Of a stretch of 64,000 nucleotides of DNA, positions 44,686 through 53,395 are shown piece by piece. Where the stretch lies: assembly GCA_017448975.1 (NCBI GenBank), contig JAFSKN010000045.1, positions 1-64,000 of the forward strand, read 5' to 3'. This DNA comes from Clostridia bacterium (lineage in GTDB: Bacteria; Bacillota; Clostridia; Christensenellales; Aristaeellaceae). Below the pieces are notes generated by a model, which saw nothing but the letters and a program-made list of their open reading frames with translations, had not been told where the DNA came from and ran no database searches. Made by a program: the position numbers and the translations under genes. Each line of letters starts with the position of its first letter. Position 1 is the stretch's first letter.

Positions 44686-46224
44686 ATGAAAATTCAACGG
44701 ACGAAAAATGCCGCGCGGAATATTCTGTTTGACGGAATACTGAAAATCGTGAACATGGTGATTCCCTTCATCATGCGTTCCGTCATTCTGAACTTTCTCG
44801 GGGTGCAGTATCTGGGCCTCAACGGCCTGTTCCGTTCTATCCTTTCTTTCCTGAACCTGGCGGAGCTGGGCGTGGGCAGCGCCATGGTATTCAGCATGTA
44901 CAAGCCCATCGCGGATGACAACACGGAAGAAATCTGCGCCCTGATGAAGCTGTACCGCACGTTTTACCGCATCATCGGCCTGTTCATCGCCGTGGTGGGC
45001 GTGGCGCTGGTGCCATTCCTGCGGAATTTGATCAAGGACGACATCCCGGCCGACATGAATCTGTATATTCTGTATTTCATGAACCTGGGATGCACGGTGC
45101 TCAGCTACTGGCTGTTCGCATATAAAAACAGCCTGCTCCAGGCCCACCAGCGGGGCGACGTTGCAAGCAAAGTCAGCCTGTCGATTCATCTTGTGGAATA
45201 CACGCTGAAAATTCTGGCCCTTGTGCTGTTCCACAATTATTACCTGTATCTGACGATTCAGTTGCTGACCCAGATCGCGATCAACCTGGTGACGGCCGTA
45301 TGGGTGACAAAGCTGTATCCCAACTATTCCCCCCGCGGCAGCCTGCCCAAAGAAAAGACGATGGACATTATCAAGCGGGTGCGCGACATGTTCACGTCCA
45401 AGTTTTCTTTCGTTATTTTCAACTCGGCGGACACACTGGTCATTTCCTCCTTCATGGGCCTGACGGCGCTGGCGATTTATCAGAATTATTACTATATCAT
45501 CACCTCGCTGCGCACCATGCTGGAGGTGGTGATCGGGGCGTGCATCGCCGGGGTGGGCAACAGCCTGGTGACGGAAAGCGAAGAAAAAAACTACCGCGAC
45601 CTGGAGCGGTTCAGCCTCCTGTTCAACTGGCTCATGGCCGTCTCCACAGCCATGCTGCTGTGCATGTTCCAGCCCTTCATGGAGATCTGGATGGGCCGGG
45701 AAAATATGCTCACCTTCAATTACGTGATCTGCTTCGCGATCTACTTCTACTCCATGGGCATCAACAAGCTGATCAATATGTTCAAGGACGCGGCGGGCAT
45801 CTGGCGGAAGGATCGCTGGCGTCCCCTGGTGGGCGCGCTGATCAACTTAGGCCTGAACCTGGCCACGGTGCAGTGGCTGGGCCTGTACGGCGTGCTGCTT
45901 TCTTCCGTGGTTTCCATTGTGGCGGTGCAGATTCCCTGGCTGCTCCATAACCTGTTCAGCGAAGTGTTCCCACGGAAGTATATGTGGCAGTATGTGCGCT
46001 CCTTCAGCCTTCTGTTCCTGCTGGCGCTTGTTTCCTGCGCCGCGTCCTGGTTCCTATGTTCGCTGATCAGTCTGGGCGAATGGCCCTCCCTGATCGTATA
46101 CGCCTGCATCAGCTTCGTCATCCCCAACATCATCTTCTTCGGCGTGTATGGGCGGGACCCCATGTTCAAAAAGAGCGTGGGGCAAATCAAACGGATTCTG
46201 CTGAAAAAGCTGCCAAAAGCCTGA
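44686..46224 (+). CDS. Wzx-type polysaccharide flippase
   Basis: 512 residues with 12-14 membrane helices, starting MKIQRTKNAARNILFDGILK, a usual opening for MOP-superfamily repeat-unit flippases of Bacillota capsule loci (also MRSVILNFLGVQYLGLNGLF). It should move lipid-linked repeat units to the outer face for the Wzy-like polymerase at 29982. The ribosome site is weak; a TTG at 44665 would add seven residues. It is the last biosynthetic gene of the locus. Confidence 0.9.
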   Translation: MKIQRTKNAARNILFDGILKIVNMVIPFIMRSVILNFLGVQYLGLNGLFRSILSFLNLAELGVGSAMVFSMYKPIADDNTEEICALMKLYRTFYRIIGLFIAVVGVALVPFLRNLIKDDIPADMNLYILYFMNLGCTVLSYWLFAYKNSLLQAHQRGDVASKVSLSIHLVEYTLKILALVLFHNYYLYLTIQLLTQIAINLVTAVWVTKLYPNYSPRGSLPKEKTMDIIKRVRDMFTSKFSFVIFNSADTLVISSFMGLTALAIYQNYYYIITSLRTMLEVVIGACIAGVGNSLVTESEEKNYRDLERFSLLFNWLMAVSTAMLLCMFQPFMEIWMGRENMLTFNYVICFAIYFYSMGINKLINMFKDAAGIWRKDRWRPLVGALINLGLNLATVQWLGLYGVLLSSVVSIVAVQIPWLLHNLFSEVFPRKYMWQYVRSFSLLFLLALVSCAASWFLCSLISLGEWPSLIVYACISFVIPNIIFFGVYGRDPMFKKSVGQIKRILLKKLPKA

Positions 46225-46280
46225 ATTTTTCCCTTCCTGTTTTCCGCCGGCAGGATATCAAGCCCGGAAAAACCGTACGG

Positions 46281-46309
46281 TTGGCATTTTTCACATCTCC
46301 GCATATTAT
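46281..46309 (+). promoter_or_regulatory. Promoter of the Cthe_2159-like gene
   Basis: TTGGCA (46281-46286), 17-bp spacer, TATTAT (46304-46309), 35 bp before the GTG start. It separates this gene from the operon upstream. Confidence 0.55.
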
Positions 46310-46343
46310 TTTGAATATTCATCTATCAAAGGAGGATTCTCTC

Positions 46344-47060
46344 GTGAAAAACAACGTCCTCATCCTGCTCCTGGCGCTGGTTCTGCTCCTGTCAAGCGTT
46401 GGTTTCGCCCAGGCGGAAACCACGGCCTCCGGCGTGCGCCTGGAGGATTACTTCTCCGGCCGCGATTTGTCCGGCGAATGGGACGAGGACGAAGCAAAAG
46501 AAATCGCCCTGACCGAAAGCCTGACCATCACCGAGGCCGGCGTGTATGTGCTGTCCGGCACCATTGCCGACGGAACGGTGACCATCGATGTTGCCAGCGA
46601 TGAAAAAGTACAGCTGGTACTGAACGGCGTTTCCATCACCTGTTCCAATTCCGCCTGCATTTTCGTCAAAAACGCCGACAAGGTGTTCATCACCCTGGCC
46701 GAAGGCACGGAAAACACCCTGACCAGCAACGGTTTTGATGAAAACGGCGAAATCGACGGCGCGGTGTTCTCCAAGGATGACATTACTCTTAACGGCGAAG
46801 GAACCCTCACCGTCACTTCCGCCAAGCATGGCATTGCCGGCAAAGACGACGTGAAGTTCGGCGGCGGCGCTTATGTGATCCATGCCGGAGAACGCGGCAT
46901 CACCGGCAAGGACAGCGTGCGTGTCTTTGACGGCAGCTATACCATCTATTCCGGCAAAACACCCATCCGCTCCAAGAACAAGGATGCCGGCAAAGGCTAT
47001 GTACTCATTTTAGGCGGCTTCTTCTATCTGTACACGGACGCGGAAGACGGCGAGGATTGA
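46344..47060 (+). CDS. Secreted Cthe_2159-type (DUF4353) carbohydrate-binding protein
   Basis: 238 residues from a GTG with AAAGGAGG upstream. Signal peptide 1-~24 (ending GFAQA-ET). The mature part has parallel beta-helix-like repeats: VQLVLNGVSITCSNSACIFV, KVFITLAEGTENTL, DDITLNGEGTLTVTSAKHGI and DSVRVFDGSYTIYSGK. The founder Cthe_2159 was reported to bind cellulose and acidic sugars such as polygalacturonate. This copy is shorter than most family members. Placement just after a probable uronate-polymer locus suggests it binds that polymer; this is inference. Confidence 0.8.
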   Translation: MKNNVLILLLALVLLLSSVGFAQAETTASGVRLEDYFSGRDLSGEWDEDEAKEIALTESLTITEAGVYVLSGTIADGTVTIDVASDEKVQLVLNGVSITCSNSACIFVKNADKVFITLAEGTENTLTSNGFDENGEIDGAVFSKDDITLNGEGTLTVTSAKHGIAGKDDVKFGGGAYVIHAGERGITGKDSVRVFDGSYTIYSGKTPIRSKNKDAGKGYVLILGGFFYLYTDAEDGED

Positions 47061-47129
47061 TCCGTTCTTTGGTTTTCATGCATGGGCGGCTCTTTTGCGC
47101 CAGCCTCGGTGTGAAGAAGCCGCCCATCA

Positions 47130-48479
47130 ATGACAGGCTTTGATGAAAAAGGAGGTGCCTGCGCCATCGCCGCGAAACGAAATCACCTTTTCCCCCGCGT
47201 CCTTCTGCCGTTCTGCTTCGCCGTTTATCTGATCGCTGTTCTTTGGTATACCGTCGGAAAGCGAAGCGTGGGATACTATCCCGCCCATTTCAGCCTTTTC
47301 TGGTCCTATCGGCTGTGGTTTGAAGGAAAACAGGCGTATGGCCTCCAGATCCTTGCAAATATCGCCATGTTCACTCCTTTTGGCTTCCTCTTTTCAGCGA
47401 TTGCGGACAGCAGGCGGCCCAGGGGCTTTGTCTGCGTCTTTCTGGGGGGCACGGCCTTCTCCCTGCTGATCGAAACGACGCAGTACGTCACCATGCGGGG
47501 CTGCTTTGAATTTGACGACGTATGCAGCAACACCTTAGGCGCGCTTATCGGTATCCTGTTTTTCCTGGCCATCCGGCGCTTTATGCCGGAAAGGCTGATG
47601 CGCGCCGTATTGCTGACGGCAGGCGCTGGAACCTTGCTTATATGCTTAGGCGTGTTCGCCTTTACAATGGACGGTGCCCCGGATGAATCAGCCCCGCTTT
47701 CCCGGGGGCTGTGCTTCCAGGTAGAGGACGCGGCCTGCGGGGATGACGGTCTGCGCTTGGGCGGCGTTTGTTTCTGGTATGAACAGGGCCTGACGGACTA
47801 TACGGTCGTTCTGCGATCCACGCAAACGGGAAAACGGTATTCACTGCAAACGGAACGCGGCTTTCCGCGCCCGGACGTGGCGGCATACTTTAACCGGGAC
47901 AGCCTGAAAGCAGGCTTTCAGGCGGAGGGCTTTGGCATTGACGCGGGAGAGGAATACGAAATCATCCTTGATTTCGGCTTGCTCCGCTTCGTTCCCACAA
48001 GGGTGTATCTGACACTTGAAAACAGCCCAGCGCACGTGGATATCCATTACGTTCCCAGCGGCGTGTTTTCCCCGCCGGAAGCGGAGAACACCGATTTGGA
48101 AAAGATCGTGTCGGGCGGCGTTCTGCGGGTTTACGATCCCGCCAATCATGTATACGTGTATTTCTATGACGGCAGCCTGTACTGGATCGCCGAAGAAGGT
48201 TTTGCTTTTCAGAAGAACCGCGCAACGCATCTTGAACTGCTGCTGTGGACGACGGAAACGGACAAGCTGTCAGAAAAGAGCAGGGCAGCAGGAAAAACAT
48301 GGGATACCATCGCCGTCTATTTTGAAAAGAACGAGCTGGACGGCAATTTCGGCCGGTATCGGGTCTGCGCAAAGGAATTAAAGGCGGATTACCCCATCAC
48401 ATCCATCCGAACGGGCCGCTACGCCAACGGATGGGTTTGGAAAGCGGATTTCTGGCCCGTGTTCAGCTTTTCTCCATGA
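47130..48479 (+). CDS. VanZ-like membrane protein with C-terminal extracytoplasmic domain
   Basis: 449 residues. The VanZ half (~10-175) has LQILANIAMFTPFGFLFSAI and FSLLIETTQYVTMRGCFEFDDVCSNTLGALIG. After a helix near 165-185, a ~260-residue beta-rich domain of no recognised family follows, with many aromatic residues and LWTTETDKLS. The start is uncertain: the ATG at 47130 has a poor ribosome site, whereas AAAAAGGAGG (47146-47155) points to about 47166, where the in-frame codon is ATC. It ends before a strong bidirectional terminator. Confidence 0.8.
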   Translation: MTGFDEKGGACAIAAKRNHLFPRVLLPFCFAVYLIAVLWYTVGKRSVGYYPAHFSLFWSYRLWFEGKQAYGLQILANIAMFTPFGFLFSAIADSRRPRGFVCVFLGGTAFSLLIETTQYVTMRGCFEFDDVCSNTLGALIGILFFLAIRRFMPERLMRAVLLTAGAGTLLICLGVFAFTMDGAPDESAPLSRGLCFQVEDAACGDDGLRLGGVCFWYEQGLTDYTVVLRSTQTGKRYSLQTERGFPRPDVAAYFNRDSLKAGFQAEGFGIDAGEEYEIILDFGLLRFVPTRVYLTLENSPAHVDIHYVPSGVFSPPEAENTDLEKIVSGGVLRVYDPANHVYVYFYDGSLYWIAEEGFAFQKNRATHLELLLWTTETDKLSEKSRAAGKTWDTIAVYFEKNELDGNFGRYRVCAKELKADYPITSIRTGRYANGWVWKADFWPVFSFSP

Positions 48480-48490
48480 CCGCAAGCAAA

Positions 48491-48534
48491 GCGAGGGGAC
48501 GCTGGCTTTTGTCCAGCGTCCCCTCGCCTTTTTT
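48491..48534. terminator. Bidirectional terminator between convergent genes
   Basis: Perfect 15-bp arms (GCGAGGGGACGCTGG, 48491-48505, and 48513-48527) followed by CTTTTTT. It lies between the VanZ-like gene and the minus-strand gene ending at 48546. Confidence 0.9.
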
Positions 48535-48545
48535 CATGGCGTTTT

Positions 48546-48947
48546 CTACGGAATGGCTGTAATGCCCGGTTCCGCGTCCGGCGCTTCCCCTTCCGCAGGC
48601 GTTTCTCCTTCCGGTGCTTCCCCTTCCTCGGGGAGTTCTTCCTCCTGCGCCCAAATACGCTTCTCCAGCCAGCCGCCCGCGTAATCCCCCGCCTGCACCA
48701 GAGCGCCGGGGAAAAACGCGCTGGCGGCAATCAGCAGCATCAGCGCCGCCACCACAGCCACATGAGCGAATCTCCGGATATCCGGAAAGCATTTCAGCAG
48801 AAGATAAATCGCCACAGCGGCGGCCAGCACGATCAGGCACGAGGTCACGATCCCGGCCAGCCCCGCCGTATCAAATTCAACGCTCGGATAGATCAGGTTC
48901 AGGACCCGGTCCAGCATATCTCGAATAAAATCCTTTACTGCGTTCAT
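48546..48947 (-). CDS. Small membrane protein with acidic repeat tail
   Basis: 133 residues. An amphipathic N-terminus (MNAVKDFIRDMLDRVLNLI) is followed by two membrane helices (~30-52 and ~60-85) and a low-complexity tail with EGEAPEGETPAEGEAP. No family recognised. No clear ribosome site stands out. It is the last gene of the minus-strand group that includes the zinc-ribbon protein 66 bp upstream. Confidence 0.6.
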   Translation of the reverse strand: MNAVKDFIRDMLDRVLNLIYPSVEFDTAGLAGIVTSCLIVLAAAVAIYLLLKCFPDIRRFAHVAVVAALMLLIAASAFFPGALVQAGDYAGGWLEKRIWAQEEELPEEGEAPEGETPAEGEAPDAEPGITAIP

Positions 48948-49013
48948 GAACAGCTTCCGCCTTTTTGTTGGTTTTTCAGCCGGAACAGGGTTCCCGGTAC
49001 AAGCGTGTCCCGT

Positions 49014-49868
49014 TTAAGACAGGGATGCACGGTATTTTTTTGCCGGGCGTTTTCCCGCCCGGATGCTTCTGAGCAGGCCGAACAGGGAAAAGGCGACCTT
49101 CACGCCGCTGTTGACCAGAAACCAGGTCTCGGCGGGCATCAGGTTCAGCGCTTCCGGGAACATATACCAGGCGTCCGCCGCCAGCGGCAGCAGCATCAGC
49201 ACGGCGGAAATCCACTTGGGCTTGGCCGTGTAGCGCAGCACATGCACGATCACCGCCAATACCGTACACAGGTACAGGCAGGCGGGAACGATTTGGGTCT
49301 CCAAATACCTGAACTGCTGTTCCGTGCCCTGCATCCGGGTCAGCGCCACCCTGCCGGCGAAAATCGCGATGGCCAAAAACATCAGGATGTGGCAGCCGAC
49401 GCGCTGTCCCCTTTTTTCATGCACCAGCCTTGGGCTGATGGTTTTCCGCTCCCGGGGCTGGACGGGCGTTTCCCGCTCTTTCTCTTTGCCCGGGTATTCC
49501 TGCGCAAACTGGAGCAGCCGCTGCCGCTGCTGCTCGGGCGTTCCTTCCCCTAAATCCTCTGTGGCCGGGGCCTGCGGAGCCGCTTCGCCCACGTTCTCGC
49601 TGGGAAGATCGGAAAAATAGTCCTGGGCCAGGGCTTTCGCCACCCCCGCCTGATCGTTCACGAACTGCTCCATATCGGTAACCACCGGCGCGGCCCTGAC
49701 CTTTTTTTCTTCTTCGATCCTGGCGGAATCGTCGGTGGTAACGATCTCCGCCTGGGCGATGGTAAAAACATGGCGGCAATCGTGATCGACGCAGCGAAGA
49801 ATCATCTGGGGGTCGTGAACGTTGGTAATGCAGTATTGTTTTCCGCAGCGCGGACATTTAAAAATCAT
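49014..49868 (-). CDS. Zinc-ribbon protein with C-terminal membrane domain
   Basis: 284 residues. The N-terminus is a zinc ribbon, CPRCGKQYC...LRCVDHDC (cysteines near 5, 8, 26 and 31). A charged, Pro/Glu-rich cytoplasmic stretch (~45-150) leads to four hydrophobic helices (~158-265) and a basic end. No function can be named. AAGGAGAGGG precedes the ATG at 49868; a TATAAT lies about 75 bp upstream. It follows the DUF1972 gene by 117 bases. Confidence 0.65.
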   Translation of the reverse strand: MIFKCPRCGKQYCITNVHDPQMILRCVDHDCRHVFTIAQAEIVTTDDSARIEEEKKVRAAPVVTDMEQFVNDQAGVAKALAQDYFSDLPSENVGEAAPQAPATEDLGEGTPEQQRQRLLQFAQEYPGKEKERETPVQPRERKTISPRLVHEKRGQRVGCHILMFLAIAIFAGRVALTRMQGTEQQFRYLETQIVPACLYLCTVLAVIVHVLRYTAKPKWISAVLMLLPLAADAWYMFPEALNLMPAETWFLVNSGVKVAFSLFGLLRSIRAGKRPAKKYRASLS

Positions 49869-49940
49869 GGCAACGCCCTCTCCTTGCGCGCCGAAAAACC
49901 GGCGGAAGTCAAATAGCCTCGGCAGGTAAATAACTTACCA

Positions 49941-49946
49941 ATTATA
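49941..49946 (-). promoter_or_regulatory. Possible -10 element upstream of the zinc-ribbon gene
   Basis: Minus-strand ACTATAATT in an AT-rich patch; no convincing -35. Confidence 0.3.
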
Positions 49947-49985
49947 GTATATCATCAAATCGGCGCCGTGAAAAGAGGCAATCTG

Positions 49986-51203
49986 CTATTTCCCCACAAA
50001 GGCGTCTTGCCATAATGATGCGTATTGGTCCGCGATCATCTGCCAGCGGTAGGCTTCCCTGATGCGCGCTTTGGCTTTCCGGCCCAGGGCTTCCCTTTCC
50101 GCTTCGGGCATCTCCTCCGCCCTTTGGAGCAGGGCAAGCAGGCTGCCTTGCTCCTTGCGCCAGTACAGGGCCGCGTCCCGGCCCGCCTCCCGGTTGAATA
50201 CCACGTCGTACAGCAGATTCACCTTCGTGGCGGCCAGCCCTTCCAGCAAGCTGGGATTGGTGCCGCCCACCTCGTGCCCATGCAGATAGGCATAGGCGTT
50301 TTCGCGGATCTTGTACAGCAGCGCTTCGTCGTATACCGTGCCCGCGAAGCGAACGCGCGGATCACTGGAAAAACGCAGCTTTTCCTCCAGCCTGCGAAGC
50401 AAGCCTTCGTTTCGATCGGTGATCAGGATCAGGGCGCGGCGGGTGTCGCTTGCCATGAATTCCCGCAGGATGGTTTCATAGTTGTTTTCCGGCACCAGCC
50501 GCCCCACCACCAGATAGTATGCAAAAGGCTTTACGCCCCATCGGTTCAGCCAGTCCACAAAGCGCGGGGCACTGTTGGAGAGCAAAGAAGCTCCCTCTTC
50601 TGCCCCGTAAGCCAAATAAGCGGTTCGGGGATGAAAGGAAGCGTATGTTTTCCGGATGTAGCTTTCGATAAATCGGCTGTCGCAGACGAGCAAATCGGCG
50701 TGCTTTACGGTCAGCCTTTCCGACAGCTTCCAGTATTGCCGCACGGGCAGGGACCATTTGGAGCGCATCCATTCATGGCCGTCGGGATTATCGTACAGCA
50801 CGCCACCCAGGGCGTGCACCCGTTTTTTCACAAGGCCCATCGCGGGCCCCACGCGGCAGGCCAGCAGGTAAAAAATCGGGCGCTGGATCCGATGCTCCCG
50901 GCAATAGCGCAGGCAGTACCGCAGGGCGGCCAAATCATAATAGATCGCCGCGGCAGGGCCGATTTTCGGCACCCACAGCTTCACACACCGGGCGTTATGA
51001 TACAAAAATTCGTGATCGCTGATCTTTTGCGCCCCCGTCAGCCTGCTTTCGTCCATGCAGCCCGCGCCGTTGGCCTTGCACAGGATGTGATAACGAAAAT
51101 CCGCGCGATCCTGGTGATACTGGGTCAGCTTATCCACAAAGGTTTCATATCCGCCATATTGACCCACGGATTTTGCCCCGCAGATAAAAATGTGCGTCTC
51201 CAT
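49986..51203 (-). CDS. DUF1972 glycosyltransferase (Cps2T/rhamnosyltransferase-like)
   Basis: 405 residues. The N-terminus HIFICGAKSVGQYGGYETFVDKL is the hallmark of DUF1972 transferases such as the beta-1,4 rhamnosyltransferase Cps2T. GGVLYDNPDGHEWMRSKWS, ADLLVCDSRFIESYI, FAYYLVVGRLVPENNYETIL and HGHEVGGTNPSLLEGLAA follow. GAAGGGA precedes the ATG. It is the distal gene of the minus-strand unit and may contribute to a cell-surface rhamnose polymer or to the polysaccharide made by the plus-strand locus. Confidence 0.9.
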   Translation of the reverse strand: METHIFICGAKSVGQYGGYETFVDKLTQYHQDRADFRYHILCKANGAGCMDESRLTGAQKISDHEFLYHNARCVKLWVPKIGPAAAIYYDLAALRYCLRYCREHRIQRPIFYLLACRVGPAMGLVKKRVHALGGVLYDNPDGHEWMRSKWSLPVRQYWKLSERLTVKHADLLVCDSRFIESYIRKTYASFHPRTAYLAYGAEEGASLLSNSAPRFVDWLNRWGVKPFAYYLVVGRLVPENNYETILREFMASDTRRALILITDRNEGLLRRLEEKLRFSSDPRVRFAGTVYDEALLYKIRENAYAYLHGHEVGGTNPSLLEGLAATKVNLLYDVVFNREAGRDAALYWRKEQGSLLALLQRAEEMPEAEREALGRKAKARIREAYRWQMIADQYASLWQDAFVGK

Positions 51204-51225
51204 TCCCTTCGTCCTCTCGCGCCTT

Positions 51226-51921
51226 TTATCTTATACTGGCCTGATATTGCCGCGCTGTCTGGACCAGCAGCGCCGCGAGCAGGCTCTCCCGTGCCACACA
51301 TACCAAAGACGCAATGACGCTGACGAGACCGCTGGGCCAAATCACGTCTATGGCCAGGAGCACCAGGGCATACAGGCCCGAAAGTACGGCGGCGGGCAGG
51401 AACCAGTTCCTCATGGTGGTATCCCGATGCTCCATCACGTTCGCGCACATGCCCAGGGCTTTCCACAAAAACAGCATTTCGATCCCGCCCACCCCGGCGG
51501 CCGCCACGGTGGCGATCATAGCGGGCATGCCGTTGGCGATGTCTGCCTCCGCCCAAATCCGCATGATTTCCTCGGTTTTCGCGCTGTATTCCATGTTCAG
51601 CGTCATCACCACCGCGCCCAAAAACACACACAGCGCCAGCGTCACGATCATGCCGATCAGACAGAAGACCGACAGATGCTTCAAATTCCGGCTTTCCTTC
51701 CGCTGATACAGGATGATGCTTTCGGCGGTGATAAAACCCTGGCACAGGATCGAAACCAGGCCCAGGGACATGGCGCTGCCGTCCATGACGCTGGAAACCA
51801 GCAGCAGCGCGTAATATATCCCGTTGACGATCACAAAGCCCAGCATGAGCTTGCTGTCCAGAGCGTCCCGCACCAACCGCGCGGCCGCCGGGGACAGGCG
51901 AACGGTCCTTTTCATCATCAT
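51226..51921 (-). CDS. Hypothetical polytopic membrane protein
   Basis: 231 residues starting MMMKRTVRLSPAAARLVRDAL. AAAGGG lies just before the first of three consecutive ATGs, so the exact start is 51921, 51918 or 51915. It has six hydrophobic segments, the first around 25-45 and the last around 185-215; no motif is recognised. It lies eight bases after galT and 22 before the DUF1972 gene. Confidence 0.65.
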   Translation of the reverse strand: MMMKRTVRLSPAAARLVRDALDSKLMLGFVIVNGIYYALLLVSSVMDGSAMSLGLVSILCQGFITAESIILYQRKESRNLKHLSVFCLIGMIVTLALCVFLGAVVMTLNMEYSAKTEEIMRIWAEADIANGMPAMIATVAAAGVGGIEMLFLWKALGMCANVMEHRDTTMRNWFLPAAVLSGLYALVLLAIDVIWPSGLVSVIASLVCVARESLLAALLVQTARQYQASIR

Positions 51922-51929
51922 TTTCCCTT

Positions 51930-53393
51930 TCAGAACACAGTATTCAGGAAACGCCTGAGGCCCTCCTGCCCCGCCTCGTCCTGCTTGTATACGCCCGCGT
52001 CGCACAGCACCTGGTAGCAGGTATCGGCCACCGCCTGATGCAGCGCCGCTTCCGCCTGCTCCTTTGTCAGGTTCCGGCCCGTCTTTTCGGCCAGCGCTTT
52101 CACCCACGCTTCGTGGCCGCTGCCCTGAGGAATATCCCCCGTGCCCATCAAATACGGCTCCAGATCCTTCAGTTCCGTTTTCAGCCGTCCGGGCAGGATG
52201 AACAGGCCCATGACCTCGATCAGACCGATGTTTTCTTTTTTGATGTGGTGCAGATTGGCGTGGGGATGGTAAATGCCCAAGGGATGCTCGTCGCTGGCGC
52301 GGTTGTTGCGCAGCACCAGATGCAGCTGATACCGTCCGTCCGGCAGGACGCGCAGGGTGGGCGTCACGGTGTTGTGGGGCGCGTCGGTCTCGGCGTAGAT
52401 GCCCAAGGACGGGTCGCTGTACTTCCGCCAGGCTTCCAGCACCTTCATGGCGATATCCTTTAATTCCGCCGGGTCCTTGCTCACAAAGCGCAGGCAGGTC
52501 ATGGGCCAGTCCACCACCCCGGCCTCGGCGGGGGCGTCAAAGCGCCACTTCACGGGAGCCTTGTCCATGGGGAACAGGTGCCGGCCGCCCTGGTAATGGT
52601 CGTGGGTGAGGATGGAGCCGCCCACGATGGGCAGATCGGCGTTGGCCCCGATGAAGTAGAAGGGGAACTTGTCCACGAAATCAAACAGCCGGTCAAAGCT
52701 CCGGGAAGTCAGCTTCATGGGCTCGTGCACCCCGTCCAGCACGATGCAATGCTCGTCAAAGTACAGGTAGGGGGAATACTGCAAATACCATTCCTCTCCC
52801 GCCAGGTTCAGGGGCACGATGCGGTGGTTTTCCCTTCCCGGAAAGCCCACCCGGCCCGCGTAGCCGGGATTTTCCTTGCACAGCATGCAAAGCGGATAGC
52901 CGGATTTGGGGGCGGAGCGCGCCGCCGCGATGTCCCGGGGGTCTTTCTCGGGCTTGGAAAGGTTGATGGTGATTTCCAATTCGCCGCAGGGGGACGGGGC
53001 GGTATACCGGATGTTCTGGGCGATGCGCTTCACCCGGATATAGTCGATATCCCGGCACAGCTGATAAAACCAATGCACCGCCGCTTCCGGCCCCTGGCTG
53101 CCCATGAGCTCATAAAATGTCTTTCGCACCGCCGCCGGGTGGGGGGTGAAGGTGCCTGCCAGCCGCGCGATGATCCGATCCTTTTCATCGTTGGTATCAT
53201 CGATTACGCCCATCCGCGCGGCCCATTCCGCCAGCTCCCCTAAGCAGTCCGGAATGTCCCCGCCGGTCAGTTCCCCTTCCGCGGGCGCGTCCAGGTGCAG
53301 GGCGTCCAGCAGCAGGTTTTGGGTATAGGCCCGATCCTCGGGCAGCATCAAATTTTTTTCTTCCAGCAAATTCAGCAGCCGATCCAGCAGCAT
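51930..53393 (-). CDS. galT: UDP-glucose:hexose-1-phosphate uridylyltransferase (Bacillota type)
   Basis: Leloir-pathway enzyme converting galactose-1-P and UDP-glucose to UDP-galactose and glucose-1-P. 487 residues, the long GalT class of Bacillota. Landmarks: APSPCGELEITINLSKPEKD, CMLCKENPGYAGRVGFPGR, GGSILTHDHYQGGRH and the C-terminal YHPHANLHHIKKENIGLIEV. GGAGGG eight bases before the ATG. No galK or galE is present; here it may feed UDP-galactose to surface polymers. Confidence 0.93.
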   Translation of the reverse strand: MLLDRLLNLLEEKNLMLPEDRAYTQNLLLDALHLDAPAEGELTGGDIPDCLGELAEWAARMGVIDDTNDEKDRIIARLAGTFTPHPAAVRKTFYELMGSQGPEAAVHWFYQLCRDIDYIRVKRIAQNIRYTAPSPCGELEITINLSKPEKDPRDIAAARSAPKSGYPLCMLCKENPGYAGRVGFPGRENHRIVPLNLAGEEWYLQYSPYLYFDEHCIVLDGVHEPMKLTSRSFDRLFDFVDKFPFYFIGANADLPIVGGSILTHDHYQGGRHLFPMDKAPVKWRFDAPAEAGVVDWPMTCLRFVSKDPAELKDIAMKVLEAWRKYSDPSLGIYAETDAPHNTVTPTLRVLPDGRYQLHLVLRNNRASDEHPLGIYHPHANLHHIKKENIGLIEVMGLFILPGRLKTELKDLEPYLMGTGDIPQGSGHEAWVKALAEKTGRNLTKEQAEAALHQAVADTCYQVLCDAGVYKQDEAGQEGLRRFLNTVF

Positions 53394-53395
53394 AT

